Source of the DNA: Pseudomonas sp. stari2
Lineage (GTDB): Bacteria; Pseudomonadota; Gammaproteobacteria; Pseudomonadales; Pseudomonadaceae
Assembly (NCBI RefSeq): GCF_040760005.1
Contig: NZ_CP099760.1
Location: 186,001-250,000 of the forward strand
Direction of reading: 5' to 3'
Length of the DNA stretch: 64,000 nucleotides
Positions within the stretch are counted from its first letter, which is position 1. Each line of letters starts with the position of its first letter. A model generated the notes under the pieces. It saw only the letters and a list, made by a program, of their open reading frames with translations. It did not search any database and had not been told where the DNA came from. Shown here piece by piece: positions 46,906 to 57,802 of this stretch. Made by a program: the position numbers and the translations under genes.

Positions 46906-48006
46906 ATGATGATGTCTGTCTCTACGCCGGTTTCCCCGGCGGAACTGGAAGCGCGTTTGCGCCTGCACCGCTTGCCGGAAATCGGCCCGAAACGTTTTTC
47001 CCGGTTGCTCGAAGCGTTCGGCTCCGCCTCCAAAGCCATCAGTGCGCCGGCCAGTGCCTGGCGCTCGCTGGGTTTGCCGGTGGCGAGCGCCGACGCCCGC
47101 CGTTGTCCTGAAGTGCGTGATGGTGCCAGTCGCGCATTGGCCTGGCTAGAGCGCCCGGGCCAGCATTTGCTGATGTGGGACCAGCCGGATTACCCGGCAT
47201 TGCTGGCGCAGATTCCTGATCCACCACCGCTGCTGTTCGTCGCCGGTAAACCGCTGATCCTGGAAAAACCGCAACTGGCGATGGTCGGTAGCCGCCGCGC
47301 TTCACGTCCGGGCATGGACACCGCCACGGCGTTTGCCCGCAGCCTGGCCGGAGCCGGTTTCGTCATCACCAGTGGCCTGGCGCTGGGCATCGATGCCGCC
47401 GTGCATCAAGCCGCGCTCGACGTCGGCGGGCAAACCGTGGGTGTGCTGGGCACCGGGCTGGAAAAATTTTATCCACAGCGCAATCGGCGGCTGGCGGAGA
47501 CGATGATTGCCTCTGGCAGCGCGGTGATTTCGGAGTTTCCACTGGACGCCGGACCGACGGCGAGCAACTTCCCCAGGCGCAACCGGATCATCAGCGGTTT
47601 GTCCCTCGGCGTACTGGTGGTCGAGGCCAGTGTGGCCAGCGGCTCGCTGATCACCGCGCGACTGGCAGCGGAACAGGGTCGTGAGGTCTATGCGATTCCC
47701 GGCTCGATTCACCACCCCGGCGCGCGCGGTTGCCATCAACTGATCCGCGATGGCGCGGTACTGGTAGAAACCATCGAGCATATCCTCGAGGCCCTGCGTG
47801 GCTGGCAGCACTTGCCGGTATCCACCACTGCACCGGCTACGGACAATCCGTTGCTGCGCCTGCTGCACGCGGCACCTCACACCAGTGAGGGCTTGGCCGA
47901 CAGCAGTGGCTGGGCTTTGCCCAAAGTGCTGGCGGCGTTGACCGAATTGGAGATGGATGGCCGCGCGGTATGCGAAAACGGCCGCTGGTTTGCGCGGGTA
48001 AGCTAG
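46906..48006 (+). CDS. dprA: DNA-processing protein DprA (Smf)
   Basis: Binds single-stranded DNA and loads RecA in natural transformation. It has 366 residues: an N-terminal helical domain, the Rossmann-fold core (MVGSRRASRPGMDTATAFAR, SGLALGIDAAVHQAAL, NFPRRNRIISGLSLGVLVVE) and a winged-helix C-terminus. The start is one of three consecutive ATG codons, a small ambiguity. DnaA boxes lie just upstream (46852) and inside (47469). Confidence 0.95.
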   Translation: MMMSVSTPVSPAELEARLRLHRLPEIGPKRFSRLLEAFGSASKAISAPASAWRSLGLPVASADARRCPEVRDGASRALAWLERPGQHLLMWDQPDYPALLAQIPDPPPLLFVAGKPLILEKPQLAMVGSRRASRPGMDTATAFARSLAGAGFVITSGLALGIDAAVHQAALDVGGQTVGVLGTGLEKFYPQRNRRLAETMIASGSAVISEFPLDAGPTASNFPRRNRIISGLSLGVLVVEASVASGSLITARLAAEQGREVYAIPGSIHHPGARGCHQLIRDGAVLVETIEHILEALRGWQHLPVSTTAPATDNPLLRLLHAAPHTSEGLADSSGWALPKVLAALTELEMDGRAVCENGRWFARVS

Positions 48007-48060
48007 GTTTTACATTGAAGATCGGTAAACTGCGCAAAACCTGTTTTCGGAGAGTTTTTC

Positions 48061-48618
48061 ATGGTCAACAGTTGGCGTGTGCAACAAGCCGCACGAGAGA
48101 TTCGCGCCGGGGCGGTGATTGCCTATCCAACCGAAGCCGTCTGGGGGCTGGGGTGCGATCCGTGGAATGAAGAAGCGGTGGATCGCCTGTTGGCGATCAA
48201 GAACCGTTCGGTGGACAAGGGGTTGATCCTGGTCGCCGACAACATTCGTCAGTTCGATTTCCTGTTCGAGGATTTCCCCCAGGACTGGATCGATCGCATG
48301 GCCAGTACCTGGCCGGGGCCGAACACCTGGCTGGTGCCGCACCAGAACCTGTTGCCGGAGTGGGTGACCGGGGTGCATGACACCGTGGCATTGCGGGTCA
48401 GTGATCATCCGCAGGTGCGGGACTTGTGCTCGCTGGTCGGGCCGTTGATCTCGACCTCGGCCAACCCGCAAGGCAGGCCGGCGGCGAAGAGTCGCTTGCG
48501 GGTCGAGCAGTATTTCCGTGGTCAGGTCGATCTGGTGTTGGGCGGAATGCTCGGTGGGCGCAAGAACCCGAGCCTGATTCGCGATCTGGCGAGTGGCAGG
48601 GTTGTGCGCCCGTCCTGA
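48061..48618 (+). CDS. tsaC: L-threonylcarbamoyladenylate synthase
   Basis: Makes threonylcarbamoyl-AMP for the t6A37 tRNA modification. It has 185 residues of the YrdC/Sua5 family with the nucleotide-binding N-terminus [20 protein letters not shown] and [18 protein letters not shown] precedes the ATG. Follows dprA by 54 bases. Confidence 0.95.
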   Translation: MVNSWRVQQAAREIRAGAVIAYPTEAVWGLGCDPWNEEAVDRLLAIKNRSVDKGLILVADNIRQFDFLFEDFPQDWIDRMASTWPGPNTWLVPHQNLLPEWVTGVHDTVALRVSDHPQVRDLCSLVGPLISTSANPQGRPAAKSRLRVEQYFRGQVDLVLGGMLGGRKNPSLIRDLASGRVVRPS

Positions 48619-48630
48619 CTCCGCGTTGCC

Positions 48631-48659
48631 TGCAATAGCCGGCTTGCCGGCGATGGCGC
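48631..48659. repeat. REP-like palindromic element between tsaC and qor
   Basis: GCCGGC-TT-GCCGGC (48638-48651) flanked by AATA and GATGGCG is the short REP style common in Pseudomonas intergenic regions. It lies between two convergent genes and probably acts as a bidirectional transcription end. Confidence 0.6.
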
Positions 48660-48661
48660 AC

Positions 48662-49639
48662 TCAAGGCAATAGAACAGTCGAACCTGTCGTGCGTCGCGC
48701 CGACAACTCGGTCTGCGCTTTTGCCGCTTCAGCCAGTGGATAACGCTGGCTGATATCCACTTTCAGCTTGCCGCTGGTGATCATCCCGAACAGCTCATCC
48801 GCCATGCGTTGCAGGTTCTCTGCGTTGTTGGCGTAGGTCGCGAGCGTTGGCCGGGTGACGTACAGCGATCCTTTCGCCGCCAGAATCCCCAGATTCACGC
48901 CTTCCACCGCGCCCGACGCATTGCCGAAGCTCACCAGCAGCCCACGGGGCGCCACGCTGTCCAGCGAGGCCAGCCAGGTGTCCTTGCCGACGCCGTCGTA
49001 GACTACCGGGACTTTTTTCCCGTCGGTCAATTCCAGCACCCGCTGGGCAACGTTTTCGTGGCTGTAGTCGATGGTTTCCCAGGCGCCATGGGCCTTGGCC
49101 AGATCGGCTTTGGCTTGCGAGCTGACGGTGCCGATCAGCTTCACTCCCAGCGCTTTCGCCCATTGGCAGGCCAGCAAACCGACGCCGCCGGCCGCCGCGT
49201 GGAACAGAATGGTTTCGCCGCCCTTGAGTTCATAGGTCTGACGCAGCAGGTACTGCACGGTCAGGCCCTTGAGCATCACGCCGGCGGCGGTTTCGAAGCT
49301 GATGGCGTCCGGCAGGTGCACCAGATTGGCCTCGGGCAGGACGTGCACGTCGCTGTACGCGCCCAGTGGGCCGCTGCCATACGCCACGCGGTCACCGACC
49401 TTGAACCGGGTGACGGCGCTGCCCACTGCCTCGACGATGCCCGCGCCTTCCGCCCCTACTCCGGACGGCAATGACGGTGGCGCGTAGAGACCGCTGCGGT
49501 AGTAGGTGTCGATGAAATTCAGGCCGATGGCCTTGTTGCTCACGCGAACTTGCTGCGGGCCGGGTTCGGCGGGCTGGTAGTCAACGTATTCGAGCACTTC
49601 GGGGCCGCCATGGGTGCGGAACTGGATTCGCTTTGCCAT
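48662..49639 (-). CDS. qor: Quinone oxidoreductase (NADPH)
   Basis: MDR-family NADPH:quinone reductase without zinc ligands. It has 325 residues from MAKRIQFRTHGGPEVLEYVD. The nucleotide-binding motif is HAAAGGVGLLACQWAKALG. Convergent with tsaC and divergent from hemF. Confidence 0.93.
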   Translation of the reverse strand: MAKRIQFRTHGGPEVLEYVDYQPAEPGPQQVRVSNKAIGLNFIDTYYRSGLYAPPSLPSGVGAEGAGIVEAVGSAVTRFKVGDRVAYGSGPLGAYSDVHVLPEANLVHLPDAISFETAAGVMLKGLTVQYLLRQTYELKGGETILFHAAAGGVGLLACQWAKALGVKLIGTVSSQAKADLAKAHGAWETIDYSHENVAQRVLELTDGKKVPVVYDGVGKDTWLASLDSVAPRGLLVSFGNASGAVEGVNLGILAAKGSLYVTRPTLATYANNAENLQRMADELFGMITSGKLKVDISQRYPLAEAAKAQTELSARRTTGSTVLLP

Positions 49640-49692
49640 CTGCCTACTCCTTGGGACGATTCGGAAGGCCCCTATCGAACTCCCCTGCTTGA

Positions 49693-50706
<1,014 letters not shown>

Positions 50707-50715
50707 GGACTTCTG

Positions 50716-51537
50716 ATGGATCGTTACGTCGTTTTCGGTAACCCGATCGGCCACAGCAAGTCGCCGATGATTCACAAACTGTTCGCCGAACAGACCGGGC
50801 AGAGCCTTGACTACAGCACGCTGCTGGCGCCGCTCGACGATTTTTCCGGCTGCGCCACGGCGTTTTTCCAGGAAGGTCGCGGTGCCAACGTGACCGTGCC
50901 GTTCAAGGAAGACGCCTACCGCCTGGCCAACAGCCTGACTGACCGTGCCCAGCGCGCGGGCGCGGTGAACACCTTGAGCAAACTCGCTGACGGCACCTTG
51001 CTCGGGGATAACACCGATGGTGCCGGGCTGGTGCGCGATCTGACGGTCAACGCCGGGTTCAGCCTCACCGGCAAACGCATTCTGCTGCTCGGCGCCGGTG
51101 GCGCGGTGCGCGGTGCGCTGGAGCCGTTGCTGGCAGAAAAACCGGCCTCGGTGATCATCGCCAACCGCACAGTGGACAAGGCCGAGCTGCTGGCTGAACT
51201 GTTCTGCGACCTCGGGCCGGTGTCGGCCAGCGGTTACGATTGGCTGCGCGAGCCGGTGGACGTGATCATCAACGCCACCTCTGCCAGTCTCACCGGCGAT
51301 GTGCCGCCGATTGCAGAAAGTCTGATCGAACCCGGCAAGACCCTGTGCTACGACATGATGTACGGCAAGGAACCGACCGCGTTCTGCCGCTGGGCCAGCG
51401 AGCATGGTGCGGGCGTGGTGATGGATGGCTTGGGCATGCTGGCGGAACAGGCGGCGGAAGCCTTCTTCCTGTGGCGCGGTGTGCGTCCCGACACTGCGCC
51501 GGTTCTGGCGGAGTTGCGTCGACAACTGACGCTGTAA
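50716..51537 (+). CDS. aroE: Shikimate dehydrogenase
   Basis: NADPH-dependent reduction of 3-dehydroshikimate in aromatic amino-acid synthesis. It has 273 residues with the substrate motif [28 protein letters not shown] with the catalytic lysine, and the NADP fold [13 protein letters not shown]. Forms an operon with hemF. Confidence 0.97.
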   Translation: MDRYVVFGNPIGHSKSPMIHKLFAEQTGQSLDYSTLLAPLDDFSGCATAFFQEGRGANVTVPFKEDAYRLANSLTDRAQRAGAVNTLSKLADGTLLGDNTDGAGLVRDLTVNAGFSLTGKRILLLGAGGAVRGALEPLLAEKPASVIIANRTVDKAELLAELFCDLGPVSASGYDWLREPVDVIINATSASLTGDVPPIAESLIEPGKTLCYDMMYGKEPTAFCRWASEHGAGVVMDGLGMLAEQAAEAFFLWRGVRPDTAPVLAELRRQLTL

Positions 51538-51543
51538 GGCGCT

Positions 51544-53112
51544 TTAGTCTTCGAAGCGGATCGGGCATTTCTCCGGCCCTTCGAGTTTGCGCAACTCCTC
51601 CACTACCTGTGGTCGCGCCTGACGCAAGGTCAGGCTGCGATCCTGACGCAGCAGGCGCCGGGCCTCCTGATGAAGCATTTCCACGCCGGAATAGTCGATG
51701 AAGTTGATCTGCTGCGCCTCGATCACCACCCGCGCGCCATGCATCCGTTGCAGACGCACTTGCAGGTAGTGGCTGGCGCCGAAAAAGATCGACCCGCCGA
51801 CCCGCAAAACATCGTCTTCGCCATCGCGCCAATGCTGCACCCGGGGTTGCGAGGTGCGCTTGAGGTAGAAAAACAGCGACGCCAGCACCCCGGCATAAAT
51901 CGCCGTCTGCAATTCCAGCAGCAACGTGGCAACGCAGGTGAGGCTCATCACCACAAACTCGGCCCGGCTGACCCGCAGCAACGCACGAATGCCACGGTAA
52001 TCCACCAGCCCCCAGGCGATCAACAGAATGCTGCCGGCCATGGCCGGGATCGGAATGTGTGCAATCAACCCGGCGCCGAAAATCGCGAACAGCGCCACCC
52101 ACAACGCCGAAAACACCCCGGCCAGCGGTGAACAGGCCCCGGCCTCATAGCTCAGTCCGGAGCGGGTGAACGAGCCGGCTGACAATGATCCCGAAAAGAA
52201 CGCCCCGACGATGTTGGAAAGTCCCTGGGCACGGACTTCCTGATTGGCATCGAGCAGTTGCTGGGAACGCGCGGCAATCGAACGGGCGATCGACAGACTG
52301 GTGACCAGCCCGAGCATGCCCACCGCTACGGCGCTCGGCAGCAGGCGCAGGACCAGATCTACATCCAGCGGTAACCCGCTGAACGGCGGCAGGCGCCCGA
52401 CAAAAGCGCTGACCAATTGAACATGGCCGAACATCGCCGGCCACAGCCACACCACCAGACTGCCGAGCACCAAGGTCATCAGCAGCGTCGGCCAGCGTGG
52501 CAGCAGTTGTTTGAGCAATACGCCAACCACCACCGTAGCGACACCGAGAACCAGCGACGGTTTATCCACAGCCCCCAGATGCCGCAGCAGATCCATCAGG
52601 CTGGCCAATGCCGTGGCCTTGGCCGGCAGATCCAGCCCCAGCAGATTCGGCAGTTGACCGATGGCAATCACCACCGCCGCGCCGAGGGTGAAACCCAGCA
52701 CCACCGAGTGCGAGACGAAATTCACCAGCGCGCCGAAGCGCAACAGGCCAAGCAGCCACTGGAAAATCCCCGCCAGGAACGTCAGCAGCAGAATCAGGGT
52801 GATGTAGTCCTGTGATGCAGGCACGGCCAGTGGACTGACACTGGCGAACAGGACAATCGAAATGGCAGCGGTCGGGCCGCAGATCAAATGCCACGACGAG
52901 CCCCACAGGCAGGCGATCAGTACCGGGATGATCGCGGCATACAGGCCGTACTCGGGTGGGAGCCCGGCGATCAGGGCGTAGGCAATCGACTGCGGCAACG
53001 CGAGAATCGCGCCGCTGAGGCCGACGACCAGATCCCGCCCGACGCTGGCGCGGGTCTGCCGGGGCAGCCAGGTCAGGAAGGGGAAAAGTGAGCGACGGCT
53101 GGGGAGGGCCAT
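51544..53112 (-). CDS. SulP-family anion transporter
   Basis: Inner-membrane transporter of 522 residues with ten or more helices and a cytoplasmic STAS domain at the C-terminus (VVIEAQQINFIDYSGVEMLH). The start is MALPSRRSLFPFLTWLPRQT. Sulfate is the usual family substrate, and the PA0029 equivalent is annotated so. It sits beside the choline-sulfate genes, so it could supply or export sulfate linked to that pathway (inference). Confidence 0.9.
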   Translation of the reverse strand: MALPSRRSLFPFLTWLPRQTRASVGRDLVVGLSGAILALPQSIAYALIAGLPPEYGLYAAIIPVLIACLWGSSWHLICGPTAAISIVLFASVSPLAVPASQDYITLILLLTFLAGIFQWLLGLLRFGALVNFVSHSVVLGFTLGAAVVIAIGQLPNLLGLDLPAKATALASLMDLLRHLGAVDKPSLVLGVATVVVGVLLKQLLPRWPTLLMTLVLGSLVVWLWPAMFGHVQLVSAFVGRLPPFSGLPLDVDLVLRLLPSAVAVGMLGLVTSLSIARSIAARSQQLLDANQEVRAQGLSNIVGAFFSGSLSAGSFTRSGLSYEAGACSPLAGVFSALWVALFAIFGAGLIAHIPIPAMAGSILLIAWGLVDYRGIRALLRVSRAEFVVMSLTCVATLLLELQTAIYAGVLASLFFYLKRTSQPRVQHWRDGEDDVLRVGGSIFFGASHYLQVRLQRMHGARVVIEAQQINFIDYSGVEMLHQEARRLLRQDRSLTLRQARPQVVEELRKLEGPEKCPIRFED

Positions 53113-53152
53113 GGATCCTCTCGGGTGAAATTTTGCGCATTGTACGCAGCCC

Positions 53153-53204
53153 GGGACGCCGAGCGTCCATTGCGGCGTTCCCACGCAGAGCGTGGGAACG
53201 ATCG
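53153..53204. repeat. Double-palindrome intergenic repeat of the fluorescens group
   Basis: GGACGC-CGA-GCGTCC (53154-53168) is followed by CGTTCCCACGC-AGA-GCGTGGGAACG (53176-53200), both perfect. I recognise this arrangement as a frequent repeat of P. fluorescens-group genomes. It lies between the choX stop codon and the SulP start. Confidence 0.75.
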
Positions 53205-53213
53205 GCCGCGTAG

Positions 53214-54131
53214 TTACAGTTTGGCTTTTACGGCCGGCAACGCATCTTTGCCGTCCACGGTTTTCACACCATCAAGCCACTTATCCAACACCCCCGGATT
53301 TGCCTTGATCCAAGCCTTCACCGCATCCGCATTGCTGACCTTCTTGTTCACCACCTCAGCCATGATGCTGTTCTCCATCTCCTGAGTGAACGAAAGATTG
53401 GTCAGCAATTTACCCACATTCGGACAGGCCTCGGCGTAGCCCTTGCGGGTCAGGGTGTAGACGCTGCCCGTGTCGCCGAAGTATTTCTCGCCGCCCTTGA
53501 GGTAATGCATTTTCAGCTGCACGTTCATCGGGTGCGGGGTCCAGCCGAGGAAGGTGACGAATTTCTGTTTCTTCACCGCCCGCGAGACCTCGGCAAGCAT
53601 CGCCTGTTCGCTGGACTCGATCAGCTTCCACTGGCCCATGTCGAAGTCGTTCTTCTTGATGATCTCTTGCAGCGAAATGTTCGCCGGCGCGCCGGAGCCG
53701 ATGCCGTAGATCTTGCGCTCGAACTTGTCGGCGAATTTGTTCAGGTCAGCAAAGTTATGCACACCCGCATCCCACACATAATCCGGCACGGCCAGGGTGA
53801 ATTCGGTGCCGTCGAGGTTCTTCGCCAGCTGCGTGACATCGCCGGTGGCGACGAACTTGTCGTAGAAACCCTGCTGCGCCGGCATCCAGTTGCCGAGGAA
53901 CACGTCGACCTGGCCGTCCTTCAAACCACCGAAGGTGATTGGCACCGCGAGGGTGTCGACCTTGGCCTTGTAGCCCATGCCATCCAGCAGAAACCCGGTG
54001 ATGGCATTGGTCGCGGCGATGTCGCTCCAGCCGGGATCGGCCATTTTCACCGTGTCGCAGCTCTCGGCGAACGCGGATGCGCTGCCCAGTGCCAGCAGAC
54101 TGACCGTCACGACTGTGGATAACTTGACCAT
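53214..54131 (-). CDS. choX: Choline-type ABC transporter periplasmic binding protein
   Basis: A 305-residue substrate-binding protein with signal peptide MVKLSTVVTVSLLALGSASA. It belongs to the choline/glycine-betaine family (OpuAC type; VKMADPGWSDIAATNAITGF). It lies 16 bases after betC in one operon, with GGGGAA before the ATG. No ABC permease or ATPase gene is adjacent, so it probably serves a transporter encoded elsewhere, as BetX and CaiX serve CbcWV in Pseudomonas. Confidence 0.88.
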   Translation of the reverse strand: MVKLSTVVTVSLLALGSASAFAESCDTVKMADPGWSDIAATNAITGFLLDGMGYKAKVDTLAVPITFGGLKDGQVDVFLGNWMPAQQGFYDKFVATGDVTQLAKNLDGTEFTLAVPDYVWDAGVHNFADLNKFADKFERKIYGIGSGAPANISLQEIIKKNDFDMGQWKLIESSEQAMLAEVSRAVKKQKFVTFLGWTPHPMNVQLKMHYLKGGEKYFGDTGSVYTLTRKGYAEACPNVGKLLTNLSFTQEMENSIMAEVVNKKVSNADAVKAWIKANPGVLDKWLDGVKTVDGKDALPAVKAKL

Positions 54132-54147
54132 GGACTTCCCCTTAACG

Positions 54148-55662
54148 TTATTGGTTTTGGCAGGGTTGTGGATAACGGGCCTTGCGCTCCAGGTCATCGA
54201 GGTCGATGTGGTTGCGCATGTACTGCTGACTGGCGTCCACCAGCGGCTGGTGATCCCAGCTCTTCAGCTTGCCGATGGTCAGCGCCTCGGCAACGAAGCG
54301 CCGGCGCCGCTGGCTTTCGAGGACATCGCGGTGGATCGCCGGAATGTCCCACTTGGCCCGTGCTTCGGCGAGAAAATCGTCGAAAAGCTGGCGATGTTGC
54401 GAGGATTGACTGAGTTCTTCCTGTTCCCGTGGATCGTTATCCACATCGAAGAGTAGGCAAGGGTCGGTCTCGCTGTAGATAAATTTGTAGGCGCCACGCC
54501 GGATCATCATCAGCGGGCTGACGGTGCCTTCGGCCATGTATTCGCCGAACACCTCGTCATGGCCACCCTGCCCTTGCAGGTGCGACACCAGCGAGCGGCC
54601 ATCCAGCGGCAGATTTTCTTCCAGGCTGCCGCCGGCCAGCTCCACGAAGGTCGGCAGCAGGTCGGCAGTGGACACGGCGGCGCTCACACGGCCCGCATTG
54701 AACTGACCCGGAGCACTTATCAACAGGGGCACTCGCGCTGCCATCTCGAACCAGTGCATTTTGTACCAGAGGCCTTTTTCCCCAAGCATGTCGCCGTGAT
54801 CGCCGGAGAACACGATGATGGTGTCATCGATAAGCTCTGTATCCTCAAGGGTTTGCAGGAGTTTGCCGACGTTGGCGTCGATATAGCTACAGGCGCCGAA
54901 ATAAGCGCGACGCGCATCGCGAATCTTATCCACAGGCAGCGGCTTGTCCCACAGGTCGTAAACCTTGAGCAATCGCTGGGAGTGCGGATCGAGCGAATGC
55001 TGATCCGGCGTTGTCGGAAGCGGGATATCCGCATCGTCGTACAAATCCCAGAAGGCCTTGGGAATCGTGTACGGGTCGTGGGGGTGAGTCATCGACACGG
55101 TCAGGCAGAACGGCTGGTCGCCGTCCTCGCGAATATGGTCGAACAGGTATTGCTGCGCCTTGAACACCACCTCTTCGTCGAAGTCGAGCTGGTTGGTGCG
55201 CACGCACGGCCCGGCCTGCAACACCGACGACATGTTGTGATACCAGCTCGGCCGCACGTCGGGCTCGTCCCAGTTCACCGCCCAGCCGTAGTCGGCCGGG
55301 TAGATGTCGCTGGTCAGGCGCTCTTCGTAACCGTGCAGTTGATCGGGGCCGCAGAAATGCATCTTGCCCGACAGCGCGGTGCGGTAACCGAGGCGGCGCA
55401 GGTAATGGGCGTAGGTGGGGATGTCGGCGGGGAAATCGGCGGCGTTGTCGTAGGCGCCGATCTTGCTCGGCAACTGGCCGCTGACCAGGGTGAAACGCGA
55501 CGGCGCGCACAGCGGGCTGTTGCAGTACGCGGCATCGAACACCACGCCTTGTTCGGCGAGGCGGCTGAGATTCGGCAGTTTGATCGGCGACTGGCCGTAG
55601 AACGGCAACATTGGCGCGGCCATTTGATCGGCCATGATGAAAAGAATGTTCTTGCGCTTCAT
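54148..55662 (-). CDS. betC: Choline-sulfatase
   Basis: Hydrolyses choline-O-sulfate to choline and sulfate. It has 504 residues from MKRKNILFIMADQMAAPMLP. The sulfatase signature C52-A-P-S-R56 carries the cysteine that becomes formylglycine, and metal-binding DQ and SGDHGDMLGEKG segments are present. No signal peptide, so it is cytoplasmic. Divergent from its probable LysR regulator. Confidence 0.95.
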   Translation of the reverse strand: MKRKNILFIMADQMAAPMLPFYGQSPIKLPNLSRLAEQGVVFDAAYCNSPLCAPSRFTLVSGQLPSKIGAYDNAADFPADIPTYAHYLRRLGYRTALSGKMHFCGPDQLHGYEERLTSDIYPADYGWAVNWDEPDVRPSWYHNMSSVLQAGPCVRTNQLDFDEEVVFKAQQYLFDHIREDGDQPFCLTVSMTHPHDPYTIPKAFWDLYDDADIPLPTTPDQHSLDPHSQRLLKVYDLWDKPLPVDKIRDARRAYFGACSYIDANVGKLLQTLEDTELIDDTIIVFSGDHGDMLGEKGLWYKMHWFEMAARVPLLISAPGQFNAGRVSAAVSTADLLPTFVELAGGSLEENLPLDGRSLVSHLQGQGGHDEVFGEYMAEGTVSPLMMIRRGAYKFIYSETDPCLLFDVDNDPREQEELSQSSQHRQLFDDFLAEARAKWDIPAIHRDVLESQRRRRFVAEALTIGKLKSWDHQPLVDASQQYMRNHIDLDDLERKARYPQPCQNQ

Positions 55663-55776
55663 GTGATCGCGGCATTCCATAGTGAATATTTATGCGACAT
55701 TGCTGCGATCGAGCATGGATTCCACGCAATTTCCGGTAAAGCCCGCGCCGGACAATGACTAGGATAAGCACAGCTT
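55663..55776. promoter_or_regulatory. Divergent promoter region between betC and its LysR regulator
   Basis: A 114-base gap holds the start regions of both genes, the layout in which LysR proteins usually bind. I see no unambiguous T-N11-A operator, so exact sites are not claimed. Confidence 0.4.
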
Positions 55777-56727
55777 ATGTATGAAGCCCTCGGTGATTTG
55801 TCGCTGGATCTGCTGCGTGCCTTCGAGGCGGCTGCCCGTCATCGCAGTTTTACCGCTGCAGCGGTGGAGCTCGGCACCACTCAGCCGGCCATCAGTCAGC
55901 AGATCAAAAGGCTGGAGGAGCAGCTCGGAACACGGCTGTTCGACCGGATCTACCGAGGCATTGAGCTGACCGAGGTCGGTTCGATCCTGTTTGAGCAGGT
56001 TACCCTCGGTTTGCAGAATATCGACGCAGGATTGAGCGCAATCAGCACGCAGCAGCAACATGAAGTGCTGCAGGTCGCCACCGATTTCGCCTTCGCCGCG
56101 TACTGGCTGATGCCACGCCTGTACCGTTTCCATGAAGCTTATCCACAGGTGGACGTGAGCCTGGTCACCAGCGAGCGCAATCACAACATGCTGCGCCCGG
56201 ATATCGACGTTGCCGTACTGTTCGGCGACGGTCGTTTCAAGCAGGGCGAAAGTCACTGGCTGTTCAGCGAAGAAGTGTTTCCCGTGTGCAGTCCGCAATT
56301 GCTCAAGGATCGCGCCCTGCCCTTGCCGCTACAGGCGCTGCTGGAGTTTCCGCTGCTGCATTTGCGCGGTGAGAACAGCAGCAACTGGTTCGACTGGAGC
56401 GGTCTGTTCCGCGAACTCGGCATCAACACGCCGCCCGCGCCGGGCCAACTGCGTTTCGACAACTACACCTTGCTGATTCAAGCGGCGATTGGCGGTCAGG
56501 GTGTGGCCATCGGCTGGCGGCACCTTGTGGATAACTTATTAACCCAAGGGCTGTTGTGCCGGCCGATCGCCGAGACCACCCTGTCGCGCCTCGGTTATTA
56601 CGTGGTGTTGCCGCAGCGCAAACGCCGGGGCGCATTGATCCAGACGTTCGTGGATTGGCTGATGGCCGAACAGGCCAGCAGCGCCGAGTCCCTGGCCGGA
56701 CTGCCGTTACCCTCGATTGCTGTGTAA
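55777..56727 (+). CDS. LysR-family regulator of choline-sulfate use
   Basis: A 316-residue LysR protein with N-terminal helix-turn-helix (LRAFEAAARHRSFTAAAVEL, TTQPAISQQIKRLEEQLGTR) and a substrate-binding-like effector domain. Its divergent position next to betC-choX matches PA0032 and the choline-sulfate regulator family. Choline or choline sulfate is the likely co-inducer (inference). Confidence 0.9.
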   Translation: MYEALGDLSLDLLRAFEAAARHRSFTAAAVELGTTQPAISQQIKRLEEQLGTRLFDRIYRGIELTEVGSILFEQVTLGLQNIDAGLSAISTQQQHEVLQVATDFAFAAYWLMPRLYRFHEAYPQVDVSLVTSERNHNMLRPDIDVAVLFGDGRFKQGESHWLFSEEVFPVCSPQLLKDRALPLPLQALLEFPLLHLRGENSSNWFDWSGLFRELGINTPPAPGQLRFDNYTLLIQAAIGGQGVAIGWRHLVDNLLTQGLLCRPIAETTLSRLGYYVVLPQRKRRGALIQTFVDWLMAEQASSAESLAGLPLPSIAV

Positions 56728-56731
56728 CGGA

Positions 56732-57391
56732 TCAGGTAGCAGCAACAAAATCCACGTGCTGACGCAGATGCAGATTCAACCGCAGCTCATCGGAAATCCC
56801 CACCGCCACCCGACTCAGGCGCTCCAGCGGCTCGGCGAGACCCGGTTCAAGCGTGCGGCCGACCTGACTGAAATGCTCGATTGTCAGCCCGGCGACACTG
56901 CGCGGTGCATTGACCAGCGTCCAGTGCAGCGGGCTGCTTTGCAGGGCTTCGCGTATTTCCTTGGCGGCGTGGCGTTGCAATGGGTCGGCGTTTTCCGGAT
57001 CGTCCAGTGCTTCGAATTCGCCGATGACAAACAGCCGCGAGACGTTCGCAGCCTGCAACCCGTCGATCAACGCATCCACCGCCAAAACCTGTTCCACAGG
57101 CCCCAGCACCACGGATTTCTCGACATGATCGCTGCTCAACGGCAGGCCCGGCGCATTGAGCAGGCAGATCACCGCCGAGCTGCCGGCCACGCTCTGATTG
57201 ACCCGCTTGGCGTCCAGCAGGTCGCCGCTTTTAGTACGCAGCCCCGGCCGTGGCGCGAGCGCCGTCAGATCGTCGAGGATCGCGATGACTTCGTGCTGGC
57301 GGCGCAGCAGTTCAGCCATCAACGCACTGCCCAGGCTACTCATGGCACCATAGAGCACCACTTTTACCACCGGGGTTTCGGCATTTTTCAT
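56732..57391 (-). CDS. NAD(P)-binding Rossmann-fold protein
   Basis: A 219-residue cytoplasmic protein of the atypical SDR/NmrA-like type. The N-terminal nucleotide fold is VVKVVLYGAMSSLGSALMAE, a variant of GxxGxxG. The start MKNAETPVVK is preferred over an upstream ATG. Substrate unknown. It is convergent with the betC-type regulator gene and divergent from the next gene. Confidence 0.75.
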   Translation of the reverse strand: MKNAETPVVKVVLYGAMSSLGSALMAELLRRQHEVIAILDDLTALAPRPGLRTKSGDLLDAKRVNQSVAGSSAVICLLNAPGLPLSSDHVEKSVVLGPVEQVLAVDALIDGLQAANVSRLFVIGEFEALDDPENADPLQRHAAKEIREALQSSPLHWTLVNAPRSVAGLTIEHFSQVGRTLEPGLAEPLERLSRVAVGISDELRLNLHLRQHVDFVAAT

Positions 57392-57475
57392 GGCTGAGGT
57401 CCCTTTTGTTTTCCCTTGTATGGCGTGTGACATACGGCCAACGCCGAGGGTTCGAACCGATACAGAGGGTTTGCG

Positions 57476-57802
57476 ATGCAGACGATCAAGGGTTATCACG
57501 CTCACGTTTATTACGACGCCAGCACCATCGAACAGGCGCGGACGCTGTGTGAGCAGGCCGCGAAATTATTCCCATTGAAGATGGGCCGTGTGCACGAACG
57601 CCCGGTCGGCCCGCATCCGGACTGGAGCTGCCAACTGGCCTTCGGGCCCGAGCTGATCGGCGAAGTGCTGCCGTGGCTGGCGCTCAATCGCAAGGGGTTG
57701 GTGGTGTTCCTGCACCCGGACACCGGTGATGACTTGCTCGACCACACCGAGCACGCAATCTGGATGGGCGCGATGCGGCCGCTGGATCTGTCTATTTTTT
57801 GA
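57476..57802 (+). CDS. DOPA 4,5-dioxygenase family protein
   Basis: A 108-residue single-domain protein. It has the family's histidine motifs GYHAHVYYD near the N-terminus and FLHPDTGDDLLDHTEHAIWM toward the C-terminus, likely metal ligands. Bacterial members are of unknown physiological role. It may cleave catechols or act as a small metal-binding protein. Confidence 0.82.
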   Translation: MQTIKGYHAHVYYDASTIEQARTLCEQAAKLFPLKMGRVHERPVGPHPDWSCQLAFGPELIGEVLPWLALNRKGLVVFLHPDTGDDLLDHTEHAIWMGAMRPLDLSIF

